Shown in pieces: positions 1 to 6,385 of a stretch of DNA of 11,533 nucleotides. Source of the DNA: an uncultured Selenomonadales bacterium (GTDB taxonomy: Bacteria; Bacillota; Negativicutes; Selenomonadales; Selenomonadaceae). The notes under the pieces are model-generated. The model did not search any database and was not told where the DNA came from. It saw only the letters and a program-made list of their open reading frames with translations. A program made the translations under genes and the position numbers. The stretch lies in assembly GCA_946403735.1 (NCBI GenBank), contig CAMJAZ010000016.1:1-11533 (forward strand), given 5' to 3'. Every line of letters begins with the position of its first letter. Position 1 is the first letter of the stretch.

Positions 1-2
1 CA

Positions 3-1571
3 AATTTTTGTGACGTTGGCAACCATATCGTAAAAGTAATTTTCGCTGAACGCCGCAAACTTCCCGACGTTGTGTACCGCTCACTTTTGCAGACTGACCC
101 TGATGAAGTTGACGAAACTTTAACGAAGATTATGGAAGCTGACCGCCGTGTCAACTTCGATTTGAAGCACGGTAATTTAATTCGCTTTTCAATTTTCAAA
201 ACTGATGATGAAGAATTCGCAATATTAGTGACAATCTCCCAGCTTATCGCAAGTACTTTCGACTACAAAAATTTTATACTTACAGCGTTAGGAATTGAAA
301 AGTACAAGCACGTTGAAAAAAATTTATCGACTTCCAAGCCTAAACAAATTGAATCAGCAATTCGTGATTATTGGGCGCGACTTTTAAAAGATTTGCCGCC
401 AATGCCTACGTTGCCTTACTCCAAGCCGTCAAATGCGCCATATAATCCAAAAGCTTTTCGTGAAACAATTCCTGCAGATATTTTATCCGACCTGCGCGAA
501 AAAGCTAGTTCTAATCGCGTAATGTTAATGTCAATCCTTCAAAGTGCGTGGGGATTTTTTCTTCAATCGGTACGTGGACACAATGACGTTATGTTCTGCC
601 AATTCAGCGCCGCCGCTAAAGGTGACGAAAATATTTCTTTCAACGTTATTCCTGTTCGTCAAAAAAGCGCGGGTACAATGACCGTCGAACAGATTATCAC
701 GCAACAATTTCGTCAACTTGTCGTATCGCAACCTTACGGCTTTTCAGATTGGGACGCGCTAGCTAAGTTGACGAACGGAAAAACTTTTGACCACTTCTTA
801 AGTTTCCTTGACTTTAAAGGCACTGCAACGACAACTTATTCTGAAACGGCGGCACTTCCTCAAGGCGCGATTGTCACAAGTAATTCGTGGGATCCGCAAG
901 GCGTCAAGCTTAATGTTTATTTTCAATATGCCGTTACAGATTTATCATTAACTTTCCTGTACGACGCCAACAGATTTTTTAAAAATGTCGGTGAACGTTT
1001 CGCCAAAACTTTTAACGTTGTACTGCGTCAAATGCTCGTACATTGGCATTCGCCGTTTGCAACTTTTATGGCAAAACTTATTAATCAAATTAAGATTGAA
1101 ATGGAGTCGGAAGGACAAATTCACGGCGACGAAGATAGACGAATCATTTCAGATTTCATTATAAAAAGTCCGATTCTTCAAGGCAGTGGCGGTGGAACGG
1201 TTGCATTTTTCGCTGACAGTACGCAACTTATTACGAAATTTGAAGGCGATAGAATTTTTGGTGACGTGTTGAATGAGAACTTAATTTTTGTCGTCGAAGG
1301 AAAGTTAGCGCGAAGTTTAGATACTGGCGACGGTTGGTTCAAGGCGTTAGATATTATTTCAAAGGGCGGCTGGCTCAATGAAAATGTCTTATTGGAAAAT
1401 CGCCGTACAACGATTTCCGCTGAAGTTTTGACGGAGAAAGCAAAAATTTTAACCATTTCGCTTGAGAAAACGCATTCACTTTTCCTTAAACATCCCGACA
1501 CGATTAAACCTTTCTTAGAACACATTTTAAAGCAAATGGAAAAATATCAGTTGCTCTGGATTCAAAGTTAG
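3..1571 (+). CDS. Condensation-domain protein fused to a cyclic-nucleotide-binding domain (5' partial)
   Basis: The reading frame is open from base 3, with plausible protein sequence before the first in-frame GTG (72), so the gene starts outside the window. Numbering residues from the 72 GTG: residues 1 to about 330 resemble an NRPS condensation (C) domain. I see a C5-like motif FNVIPVR (190-196) and a C6-like SQPYGFSD (219-226). The catalytic HHxxxDGxS position aligns with SQLIASTFD (56-64), so both His and the Asp are lost and classical condensation is unlikely. Residues about 360-490 resemble a Crp-type cNMP-binding domain: a beta-roll with FEGDRIF and LIFVVEGKL, then a phosphate-binding-cassette-like NENVLLENRRTT with Glu437 and Arg445, then a helical end. 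No adenylation, carrier or HTH domain is visible in the part present. The stop TAG lies inside an AGTTAGTAGT-type repeat. A role in nucleotide-gated scaffolding or peptide handling would be guesswork. The domain calls are moderately sure; the function is unknown. Confidence 0.75.
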   Translation, partial: NFCDVGNHIVKVIFAERRKLPDVVYRSLLQTDPDEVDETLTKIMEADRRVNFDLKHGNLIRFSIFKTDDEEFAILVTISQLIASTFDYKNFILTALGIEKYKHVEKNLSTSKPKQIESAIRDYWARLLKDLPPMPTLPYSKPSNAPYNPKAFRETIPADILSDLREKASSNRVMLMSILQSAWGFFLQSVRGHNDVMFCQFSAAAKGDENISFNVIPVRQKSAGTMTVEQIITQQFRQLVVSQPYGFSDWDALAKLTNGKTFDHFLSFLDFKGTATTTYSETAALPQGAIVTSNSWDPQGVKLNVYFQYAVTDLSLTFLYDANRFFKNVGERFAKTFNVVLRQMLVHWHSPFATFMAKLINQIKIEMESEGQIHGDEDRRIISDFIIKSPILQGSGGGTVAFFADSTQLITKFEGDRIFGDVLNENLIFVVEGKLARSLDTGDGWFKALDIISKGGWLNENVLLENRRTTISAEVLTEKAKILTISLEKTHSLFLKHPDTIKPFLEHILKQMEKYQLLWIQS

Positions 1572-1600
1572 TAAGTAGTTAGTAGTCAGTAGTTAGTAGG
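1566..1600 (+). repeat. Gene-end AGTTAGTAGT-type short repeat, copy 1
   Basis: This stretch is built from units such as GTTAGTAAGTAGT and AGTCAGTAGTTAGTAG. It includes the TAG stop of the condensation/cNMP gene and fills nearly the whole 31-base gap to mqnA. Its end may supply the mqnA ribosome binding site (GGAAGTGA, 1599-1606). Related copies lie at the ends of pdxY (8755-8780) and tcdA (3648-3665, other strand). Confidence 0.65.
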
Positions 1601-1602
1601 AA

Positions 1603-2460
1603 GTGAAAATTATTTTGTCTAGCAACTATCGAATTAAAATTGGTCACATAAATTTTTTAAACGTCCTGCCGCTGAATTATTTCTACGCAAATTGTAACGT
1701 GGAAAATTTTGAACTTACAATGGGCGTCCCTTCCTTCGTCAACGCGAAAATTAAAAGTGGTCTCCTCGACGTGAGTTTAATTTCTTCTATCGAATATGCT
1801 CGACAAAGTGAAAATCTTTTACTCCTGCCAAAAATTTGTGTCCGCGCAGATTCCGACGTTACAAGCATTATTTTAATTTCGCGCAAGCCGATTGATGAAC
1901 TTGACGGCGAAAAATTAGCGATAACTGCGAAGTCTGCAACGGCGCATTGTCTGCTGAAAATAATTTTGGCGGAAAGTTACGGCGTCAAGCCCAATTACAG
2001 CGTAGAAAATTTAAGCGTAGAAAATCCAGTGCCGAATGATTCAACTGCCGCGCTTTTCATCGGTGATGATGCGCTTTACTTGAACTTGCATAGGCAGGAA
2101 AATTTTTTGTACTACGATTTAGGTAGCGAATGGAAAAAGTTGACTGGGCGGCAGATGGTATACGCTGTATTGGCGGCGCGTAAAAAATTTGCGCAAGATT
2201 ATTCCGAACTTTTGCAGAATACTTGCCAAAAAATTCACGACGGTTTAAAATTTGGTCTGCAAAATAAACGGGCGGCTATAAATTCTGTTTTGAACAGTAA
2301 GCCGTTCACTTTTGACGAGTTGGACAAATATTTAGGCGGCGTCATCAAGTGGGATTTAACTGCGGACGGTATCGACGCGCTGAAAATTTTTTATCAACTT
2401 GCGCAGAAAAATAATCTGTTGGAAAAAATTCCGACGATTGAAATTTTTGGAGGCGATTAA
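1603..2460 (+). CDS. mqnA: Chorismate dehydratase MqnA (futalosine menaquinone pathway)
   Basis: MqnA converts chorismate to 3-[(1-carboxyvinyl)oxy]benzoate, the first committed step of the futalosine route to menaquinone, in the cytoplasm. Family features in order (from the GTG): GHINFLNVLPLNY (14-26), GVPSFVNAKIKSGLLDVSLISSIEYA (split as 41-51 and 52-66), SATAHCLLKIIL (111-122), FIGDDAL (152-158) and YDLGSEWKKLTG (171-182). The usual GLPFVFAVW-like segment reads GRQMVYAVL, a somewhat divergent version. Length (285 aa) suits the family. The start is uncertain: GTG 1603 has no room for a ribosome binding site, whereas TTG 1615 sits 8 bases after GGAAGTGA (1599-1606) and would give 281 aa; the conserved part begins after both. 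No other mqn gene is in the window. The next gene starts 1 base after the stop, so the two are probably co-translated. Confidence 0.88.
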   Translation: MKIILSSNYRIKIGHINFLNVLPLNYFYANCNVENFELTMGVPSFVNAKIKSGLLDVSLISSIEYARQSENLLLLPKICVRADSDVTSIILISRKPIDELDGEKLAITAKSATAHCLLKIILAESYGVKPNYSVENLSVENPVPNDSTAALFIGDDALYLNLHRQENFLYYDLGSEWKKLTGRQMVYAVLAARKKFAQDYSELLQNTCQKIHDGLKFGLQNKRAAINSVLNSKPFTFDELDKYLGGVIKWDLTADGIDALKIFYQLAQKNNLLEKIPTIEIFGGD

Positions 2461-2461
2461 C

Positions 2462-2806
2462 TTGGACATTCAAAAAATGTTTTTCACTTTTGAAGGACGA
2501 TTGAACCGTAAGCCGTACTTTTTTGGCAACTTAGCGCTTGGCTTAGTCTCTGCATTATGCACGATGATTATGGACAATTCGGACAGCGGCTTAATTTCAA
2601 TTTTGGGCGCTGTAATTGGAATAGCTTTAATTATCGCCAGTGTATCGTTAATTATTAAAAGACTGCACGACTTGGACAAAGGCGGACTTTGGGCGCTGAT
2701 TATGTTAATTCCGATTGTAGATTTCTTTTTCGGCTTGTACCTGTTATTTGCGAAGGGAACTGATGGTAACAATCAGTACGGCGCAGACCCACTGAAAACT
2801 TTCTAA
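2462..2806 (+). CDS. DUF805 family small membrane protein
   Basis: This is a 114-residue inner-membrane protein of the DUF805 (YhaH-like) family, whose function is not established. Visible family features are FFTFEGRLNRKPYFFGN near the N-terminus (7-23), KRLHDLDKGGLWAL (66-79), and a C-terminal GTDGNNQYGADP (99-110), all typical of DUF805. Hydrophobic stretches at about 21-36, 44-65 and 76-97 suggest three or four membrane passes. I chose TTG 2462 because GGAGG at 2449-2453, inside the end of mqnA, lies 8 bases upstream; the ATG at 2477 would be 23 bases away. A start further upstream at TTG 2399 would overlap mqnA with unrelated sequence. It is coupled to mqnA and precedes another membrane protein gene by 48 bases, but nothing ties it to menaquinone functionally. 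Confidence 0.9.
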   Translation: MDIQKMFFTFEGRLNRKPYFFGNLALGLVSALCTMIMDNSDSGLISILGAVIGIALIIASVSLIIKRLHDLDKGGLWALIMLIPIVDFFFGLYLLFAKGTDGNNQYGADPLKTF

Positions 2807-2854
2807 AGGTAAAATTTAAATCCATTAATTCGTAAGATGCAGGAGATAAATAAT

Positions 2855-3535
2855 ATGCCAGTCGGTAATCAAAGTCATGATGATAAAAAAACTTACATAA
2901 TAATCGGGCTTATCGTTTTGATTTTTGTTCTGTGCGGTACTATTGGATACCTGCTCTTGTCAAATGATAAAGACGTACAGGCAGTAGAATTACCGTCAAC
3001 AAAACCTGAAACAATAACAACGCCTGAAACAACAACACCCGTAGCCGTTTCTACGGAGAAGGATAATTCATCTGCACCAATACCGATTCAACTAGACGAG
3101 CTTTCAAATAAAGATACTTCTGAAACTTTTATCCGCTACGACGAGTTTTCAGATAAAGATACCGCTGCACCTTTTATAACGCTAAAAGATTCGTTTGATA
3201 GTCAAATTGCGGCATTGGCGACGGACGTTAATAATCATTTAGGTAGTAATGCAAATTATCAAAATGCGTACCACTTGATTGAAATGGCTGAACAAATAGT
3301 GCGCAATATTCGTGACACGCGCGATAGGCTACAACAAACTAGATTCAATGATGAAAGTTTGAAGAATCAAATAATCACAGTTCTTGATGCGGAATTAATA
3401 AGAGCTGATGGGATTCGAGAGGGTGTGCAGAGTAGTTACGATGGAGGGGACTGGCATGCTGGTTTCAGAAGAGGGTACAACGGTAAAATTCAGTTTGACA
3501 ATGAGAACGCTGTATTAATGAATATGGTACGTTGA
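2855..3535 (+). CDS. Hypothetical single-pass membrane protein with Thr/Pro linker and tandem repeat
   Basis: I do not recognise the family. The protein has a short charged N-terminus, one strong transmembrane helix at about 14-35, a Thr/Pro/Glu-rich linker (45-78), two copies of a 15-residue acidic repeat (81-95 and 96-110, DELSNKDT and DEFSDKDT), then a mostly helical C-terminal part (about 115-190) and a Gly/aromatic-rich tail (YDGGDWHAGFRRGYNG, 195-210). This layout suggests a membrane-anchored protein with an extracytoplasmic domain. ATG 2855 is chosen because AGGAG at 2841-2845 lies 9 bases upstream; the in-frame ATG at 2837 would place that site inside the gene. The stop is TGA, the only one in the window. 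Arg codons include several AGA/AGG, a mild difference from its neighbours. It follows DUF805 on the same strand and ends before a terminator. Confidence 0.75.
   Translation: MPVGNQSHDDKKTYIIIGLIVLIFVLCGTIGYLLLSNDKDVQAVELPSTKPETITTPETTTPVAVSTEKDNSSAPIPIQLDELSNKDTSETFIRYDEFSDKDTAAPFITLKDSFDSQIAALATDVNNHLGSNANYQNAYHLIEMAEQIVRNIRDTRDRLQQTRFNDESLKNQIITVLDAELIRADGIREGVQSSYDGGDWHAGFRRGYNGKIQFDNENAVLMNMVR
3095..3184 (+). repeat. 45-bp tandem duplication inside a CDS
   Basis: Two in-frame 45-base units (3095-3139 and 3140-3184) encode DELSNKDTSETFIRY and DEFSDKDTAAPFITL. They share DE(L/F)S(N/D)KDT and a downstream FI. The DNA copies have already diverged, so the duplication is not recent. Confidence 0.85.
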
Positions 3536-3608
3536 AACGGAGAAGATAAACGCTAAAAATATTTCCATAATGCCAAAAGGTATTGTAAAAATAGCGCAAA
3601 ATAAAAAG

Positions 3609-3639
3609 TCGTCGAACTTATTGGCTCGACGATTTTTTT
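3609..3639. terminator. Intrinsic terminator between convergent genes, probably bidirectional
   Basis: The stem TCGTCGA (3609-3615) pairs with TCGACGA (3626-3632) around a 10-base loop, followed by seven T (3633-3639). On the other strand the A run at 3603-3607 gives a T tract after the same stem. It lies between the + strand gene ending at 3535 and the - strand tcdA ending at 3649, so it can serve both. Confidence 0.85.
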
Positions 3640-3647
3640 ATTGAAAA

Positions 3648-3665
3648 ACTACTCACTATTAACTA
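3648..3665 (-). repeat. Gene-end AGTTAGTAGT-type short repeat, copy 2
   Basis: On the - strand it reads TAGTTAATAGTGAGTAGT and supplies the last codons (LVNSE) and TAG stop of tcdA. The 18 bases TTAGTTAATAGTGAGTAG match the pdxY end TTAGTAAGTAGTCAATAG at 14 of 18 positions in the same frame, although the two genes are unrelated. Confidence 0.5.
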
Positions 3666-4368
3666 AATCTTTCACAACTTCGGCGGCGATAATCAATCCA
3701 GCGACGGACGGTACAAACGCCGTTGAACCGATAATCTTTTCAGCAAAATTTTTTTCAACTGCGCGGGGAACTTCATCAGAATAAACTACTTTCAAACTTT
3801 TTACGTCCAACTCTTTCAACTTTTTACGCATAACTTTAGCGACGGGATCGACAGACGTTTTATAAATGTCGGCAACTTTAAAGCGCGTCGGGTCAAGCTT
3901 ATTTCCCGCCCCCATACTGCTGATTAGCGGAATATTTCTGCGTTGACATTCGACGGCAAGGCTAATTTTCGCGCTAATCGTGTCAATCGCGTCGACAACA
4001 TAATCATATTTGCAAATAAAAAAATCGTCGGCACTTTCATTCGGCAGATAAAATTTCTGCACGGCGTCAACTTTCGCGGCGGGATTTATATCCAAAATTC
4101 GACTGCGCATAACTTCAACTTTCGACTTGCCAACGGTGGAGTTCAGCGCGTGAATTTGACGATTAATGTTCGTTACGTCGACGTTATCTTTGTCAATCAA
4201 AATTAAATGTCCAACGCCTGACCTTGCCAGCGCCTCAACGGTGAATGAACCAACGCCGCCAATGCCGAAAATTGCAACGGTCGACGCACTTAACTTCAAA
4301 AAATTTTCGTCGCCAATTAAAATTTTTAGCCTGTCAAAACTTGAAAAATTATTTATTGTCATCGTCAT
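3649..4368 (-). CDS. tcdA: tRNA threonylcarbamoyladenosine dehydratase TcdA (YgdL/CsdL-like E1 family)
   Basis: TcdA is an ATP-dependent E1-like enzyme that cyclises t6A at position 37 of ANN-decoding tRNAs to ct6A. Seen (from the chosen start): the adenylation nucleotide-binding loop FGIGGVGS, the following acidic strand LIDKDNVDVTNINRQIHAL, VVDAIDTISAK, ISSMGAGNKLDPTRF, and the late GSTAFVPSVAGLIIA, all family hallmarks. The usual DPLAR-like segment reads DPVAK. I chose ATG 4366-4368 (239 aa) because family similarity begins just after it; the ATG at 4360-4362 is equally possible, and the ATGs at 4420-4422 and 4405-4407 would add residues that do not look like the family. None has a clear ribosome binding site. 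All options overlap the end of ftsZ (20 bases for the chosen start), so translation is probably coupled to ftsZ. The C-terminus and TAG stop lie in a short repeat. Confidence 0.88.
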   Translation of the reverse strand: MTMTINNFSSFDRLKILIGDENFLKLSASTVAIFGIGGVGSFTVEALARSGVGHLILIDKDNVDVTNINRQIHALNSTVGKSKVEVMRSRILDINPAAKVDAVQKFYLPNESADDFFICKYDYVVDAIDTISAKISLAVECQRRNIPLISSMGAGNKLDPTRFKVADIYKTSVDPVAKVMRKKLKELDVKSLKVVYSDEVPRAVEKNFAEKIIGSTAFVPSVAGLIIAAEVVKDLVNSE

Positions 4369-5503
4369 TGTTTCGTGAATTGAAAAGTGAAAACGCAGGA
4401 ATGACATTTGTTTTTCTTTCATTCCTAGTTGGGAAACGCGGTACGTCTAAATTAAAACCGCGTGAAACGGTAGCGGCAGAACGCGGCGCCTCAACGGTCG
4501 GTGACTTCATCGCCAAGCTGTCCGCAAAGTTTGTAGCAATAATCGTAGCTTGCACCGCGCCGTTTAAAGTATTGTCCGTGACGACGCCGAAAATTAAATT
4601 TACGTCTTCATCAGTCTGCTTGAAAATAAAGTCTGCCGCTTCATTAACGTCATGCAAGCTTAAATTTTCATCGCCCGTGATGTTCAAAATAATTCCTCGC
4701 GCACCTTCCAACGACCTATCAATCAGCGGACTTTCAATCGCCTGTTGAACAGCTTTAACCGCGCTAACCGTACTTCTGCCAATGCCTAAGAGCGCGTCAC
4801 TTGATGCACTTTGTTTGAAAATTGTTGTCACGTCTGCAAAGTCAACGTTTACAATGCCAGTCGTCAAAATAAGTTCGGCAATACATTTTATAGCTTGAAT
4901 CAAAACTGAATCAGCGGCGCGGAATGCGTCAACAATCGTCAAGGCGCGATTTTCTGGCAACTTCATCAAGTTATCATTCTTTACGACAATCAGCGCGTCC
5001 ATGTACGATTGCATTTTGATAACGCCTTCAGCCGCTTTACGTTGTTTAGGTTTGCCTTCAAAGCTGAAAGGTAAAGTGACGACGCCGACGGTTAAAAGTC
5101 CGAGTTCTTTAGCCATTTTCGCAACGATTGGCGCCGCGCCAGTACCAGTGCCGCCGCCCATGCCAGCCGTTATGAAAACCATATCAGCGCCAGTCATCAT
5201 ATTTTTTAAGCGTTCCGAATCACTTTTAGCCGCCTGTTCACCAAGTGCAACGTTGCCGCCAGTGCCGTGACCTTTTGTCAAGTTGCCGCCAATTTGTAGA
5301 GCCTTAACATTTTTACTGCCCATAAAATCCAAAACGCCAGAATCAGTATTAACTGCGATAAGGTCTGTACCCTCGAACGTTGTATCTTGAAGACGCCTTA
5401 AAACGCTATTGCCGCCGCCGCCAATTCCAAAAACTTTTATCTTTACCAGCGCACCCCTTATCGCGGCGCTATCTTGGGCGCTCATCAAATCAGCGTTTAA
5501 CAT
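4349..5503 (-). CDS. ftsZ: Cell division GTPase FtsZ (divergent)
   Basis: FtsZ is the tubulin-like GTPase that polymerises into the Z ring. The GTPase fold is complete: KVFGIGGGGN (23-32), VNTD (51-54), the tubulin signature GGGTGTG (117-123), VVTLPFSFEG (141-150), DAFRAAD (192-198), the T7 loop NVDFADV (219-225) with both catalytic Asp, and ARGIILNITG (268-277). It departs from the norm at several positions: GHGTGGNV (78-85) where GAGANP is usual, VVTLPF for VVT(R/K)PF, VKNDNL for (I/V)PND(R/K)L, and no AGSAMMG-like segment near 232-240 (QSASSDALLG follows from 231). The linker is short and two peptides resemble the FtsA-binding tail: LDVPRFPTR (352-360) and NVIPAFSLFNSR (366-377). No ftsA or mur gene is adjacent; tcdA follows and trpA precedes. 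It has its own promoter. The ATG at 5503 has only a weak GGTAAG upstream. It may be a paralogue and not the main ftsZ. Confidence 0.9.
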   Translation of the reverse strand: MLNADLMSAQDSAAIRGALVKIKVFGIGGGGNSVLRRLQDTTFEGTDLIAVNTDSGVLDFMGSKNVKALQIGGNLTKGHGTGGNVALGEQAAKSDSERLKNMMTGADMVFITAGMGGGTGTGAAPIVAKMAKELGLLTVGVVTLPFSFEGKPKQRKAAEGVIKMQSYMDALIVVKNDNLMKLPENRALTIVDAFRAADSVLIQAIKCIAELILTTGIVNVDFADVTTIFKQSASSDALLGIGRSTVSAVKAVQQAIESPLIDRSLEGARGIILNITGDENLSLHDVNEAADFIFKQTDEDVNLIFGVVTDNTLNGAVQATIIATNFADSLAMKSPTVEAPRSAATVSRGFNLDVPRFPTRNERKTNVIPAFSLFNSRNNDDDNK

Positions 5504-5540
5504 AGGCGTCTTACCGTCACTTTCTTAATTAATTGCGGCT

Positions 5541-5569
5541 ATTATAATTTATCAAAGTTTTTAAATCAA
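5541..5569 (-). promoter_or_regulatory. Sigma-70-type promoter for ftsZ-tcdA
   Basis: On the - strand, TTGATT (-35, 5569-5564), a 17-base spacer and TATAAT (-10, 5546-5541) form a near-consensus promoter. Transcription would start near 5534, about 30 bases before the ftsZ ATG. No clear terminator separates it from trpA upstream, so read-through from trpBA could add to ftsZ expression. Confidence 0.75.
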
Positions 5570-5614
5570 TGTTTTTTTCACGGCAGGCTTGAACGGGAAA
5601 TTTGAATGAAGAAA

Positions 5615-6385
5615 TTAGCTTATCGCGTGAACCATTCCTTTCACGTATTCGCCGACGTAAGGCGCAGAATCTTTGCCATACTTCGCCAAAATTTTTATTA
5701 TCGCCGAACCGACAATAACGCCGTCAGCCAACTGTGACATTTCAAACGCTTGCTTAGGCGTCGAAATGCCGAAACCGATAGCGCAGGGAACTTTTGTATT
5801 GTCGCGAACAATTTTTATCATCGGCGCTAAATCTGTTTTAATTTCGCTACGAACACCAGTTACGCCTAAACTTGAAACAATGTATAAAAATCCTTCCGCG
5901 TCACGTGAAATTTTGGCAATGCGATTTTCTGAATTTGGCGCAATCATACTGATTAAGTCCACGCCGTACTTTCTGCAAATTGTCAAAAATTCTTCCTTCT
6001 CCTCAAATGGCACGTCAGGCAAAATTATTCCGTCAATGCCAATTTCCGCGCAGGTTGAAATAAATTTTTCCGCGCCGTAACCAAAAACTACGTTGGCATA
6101 TGTCATAAAAATCAGCGGAATTTTTATATCACGCCGCAAATTTTTTACCAAATCAAAAACTTTTTCGGTAGTCACGCCGCCTTGCAGTGCTTTTAAATTT
6201 GCCTCTTGAATGACGACGCCTTCTGCAGTTGGATCGGAAAATGGTATGCCCAACTCAATCAATGACGCGCCATTCTTCACCATTTCGCGAATAGTTTTTT
6301 CAGTCGTCTGCAAATCTGGATAGCCGCAAGTTATGAACGGTATGAAAGCCTTGCCGTTCGTGAAGGCATTTATAATTTTACTCAT
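5615..6385 (-). CDS. trpA: Tryptophan synthase alpha subunit
   Basis: TrpA cleaves indole-3-glycerol phosphate to indole and glyceraldehyde 3-phosphate; indole passes through a tunnel to TrpB. The TIM-barrel family features are clear: FIPFITCGYPD (14-24), ELGIPFSDPTAEG (44-56), FMTYANVVFGYG, GIDGIILPDVPFEE, YIVSSLGVTGVR, and the phosphate-binding GFGIST and GVIVGSAI. Catalytic Glu49 of the enterobacterial enzyme is Glu44 here. Catalytic Asp60 is replaced by Glu55 (codon 6223-6221), a conservative change that still offers a carboxylate. Length is 256 aa, slightly under the usual 268. The ATG overlaps the last 8 bases of trpB and has a strong ribosome binding site (GAGGAG) inside trpB, so the two are translationally coupled. 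No terminator-like stem with a T run follows it. Confidence 0.97.
   Translation of the reverse strand: MSKIINAFTNGKAFIPFITCGYPDLQTTEKTIREMVKNGASLIELGIPFSDPTAEGVVIQEANLKALQGGVTTEKVFDLVKNLRRDIKIPLIFMTYANVVFGYGAEKFISTCAEIGIDGIILPDVPFEEKEEFLTICRKYGVDLISMIAPNSENRIAKISRDAEGFLYIVSSLGVTGVRSEIKTDLAPMIKIVRDNTKVPCAIGFGISTPKQAFEMSQLADGVIVGSAIIKILAKYGKDSAPYVGEYVKGMVHAIS

Noticed and set aside
72..74. GTG at 72 as the true start of the first gene
   Set aside because: The frame is open back to base 3 with sensible protein sequence, there is no ribosome binding site, and a condensation domain should have more N-terminal sequence; the gene is cut by the window edge.
2837..2839. ATG at 2837 as start of the repeat-containing membrane protein
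   Set aside because: The AGGAG site lies downstream of it and is ideally spaced for the in-frame ATG at 2855.
3560..3600. Small hairpin AATGCC/GGTATT upstream of the terminator
   Set aside because: Only six weak pairs and no T run; the adjacent 3609-3639 hairpin explains termination better.
3943..4748. + strand reading frames opposite tcdA and ftsZ
   Set aside because: They run antisense to well-recognised genes and their translations resemble no protein family.
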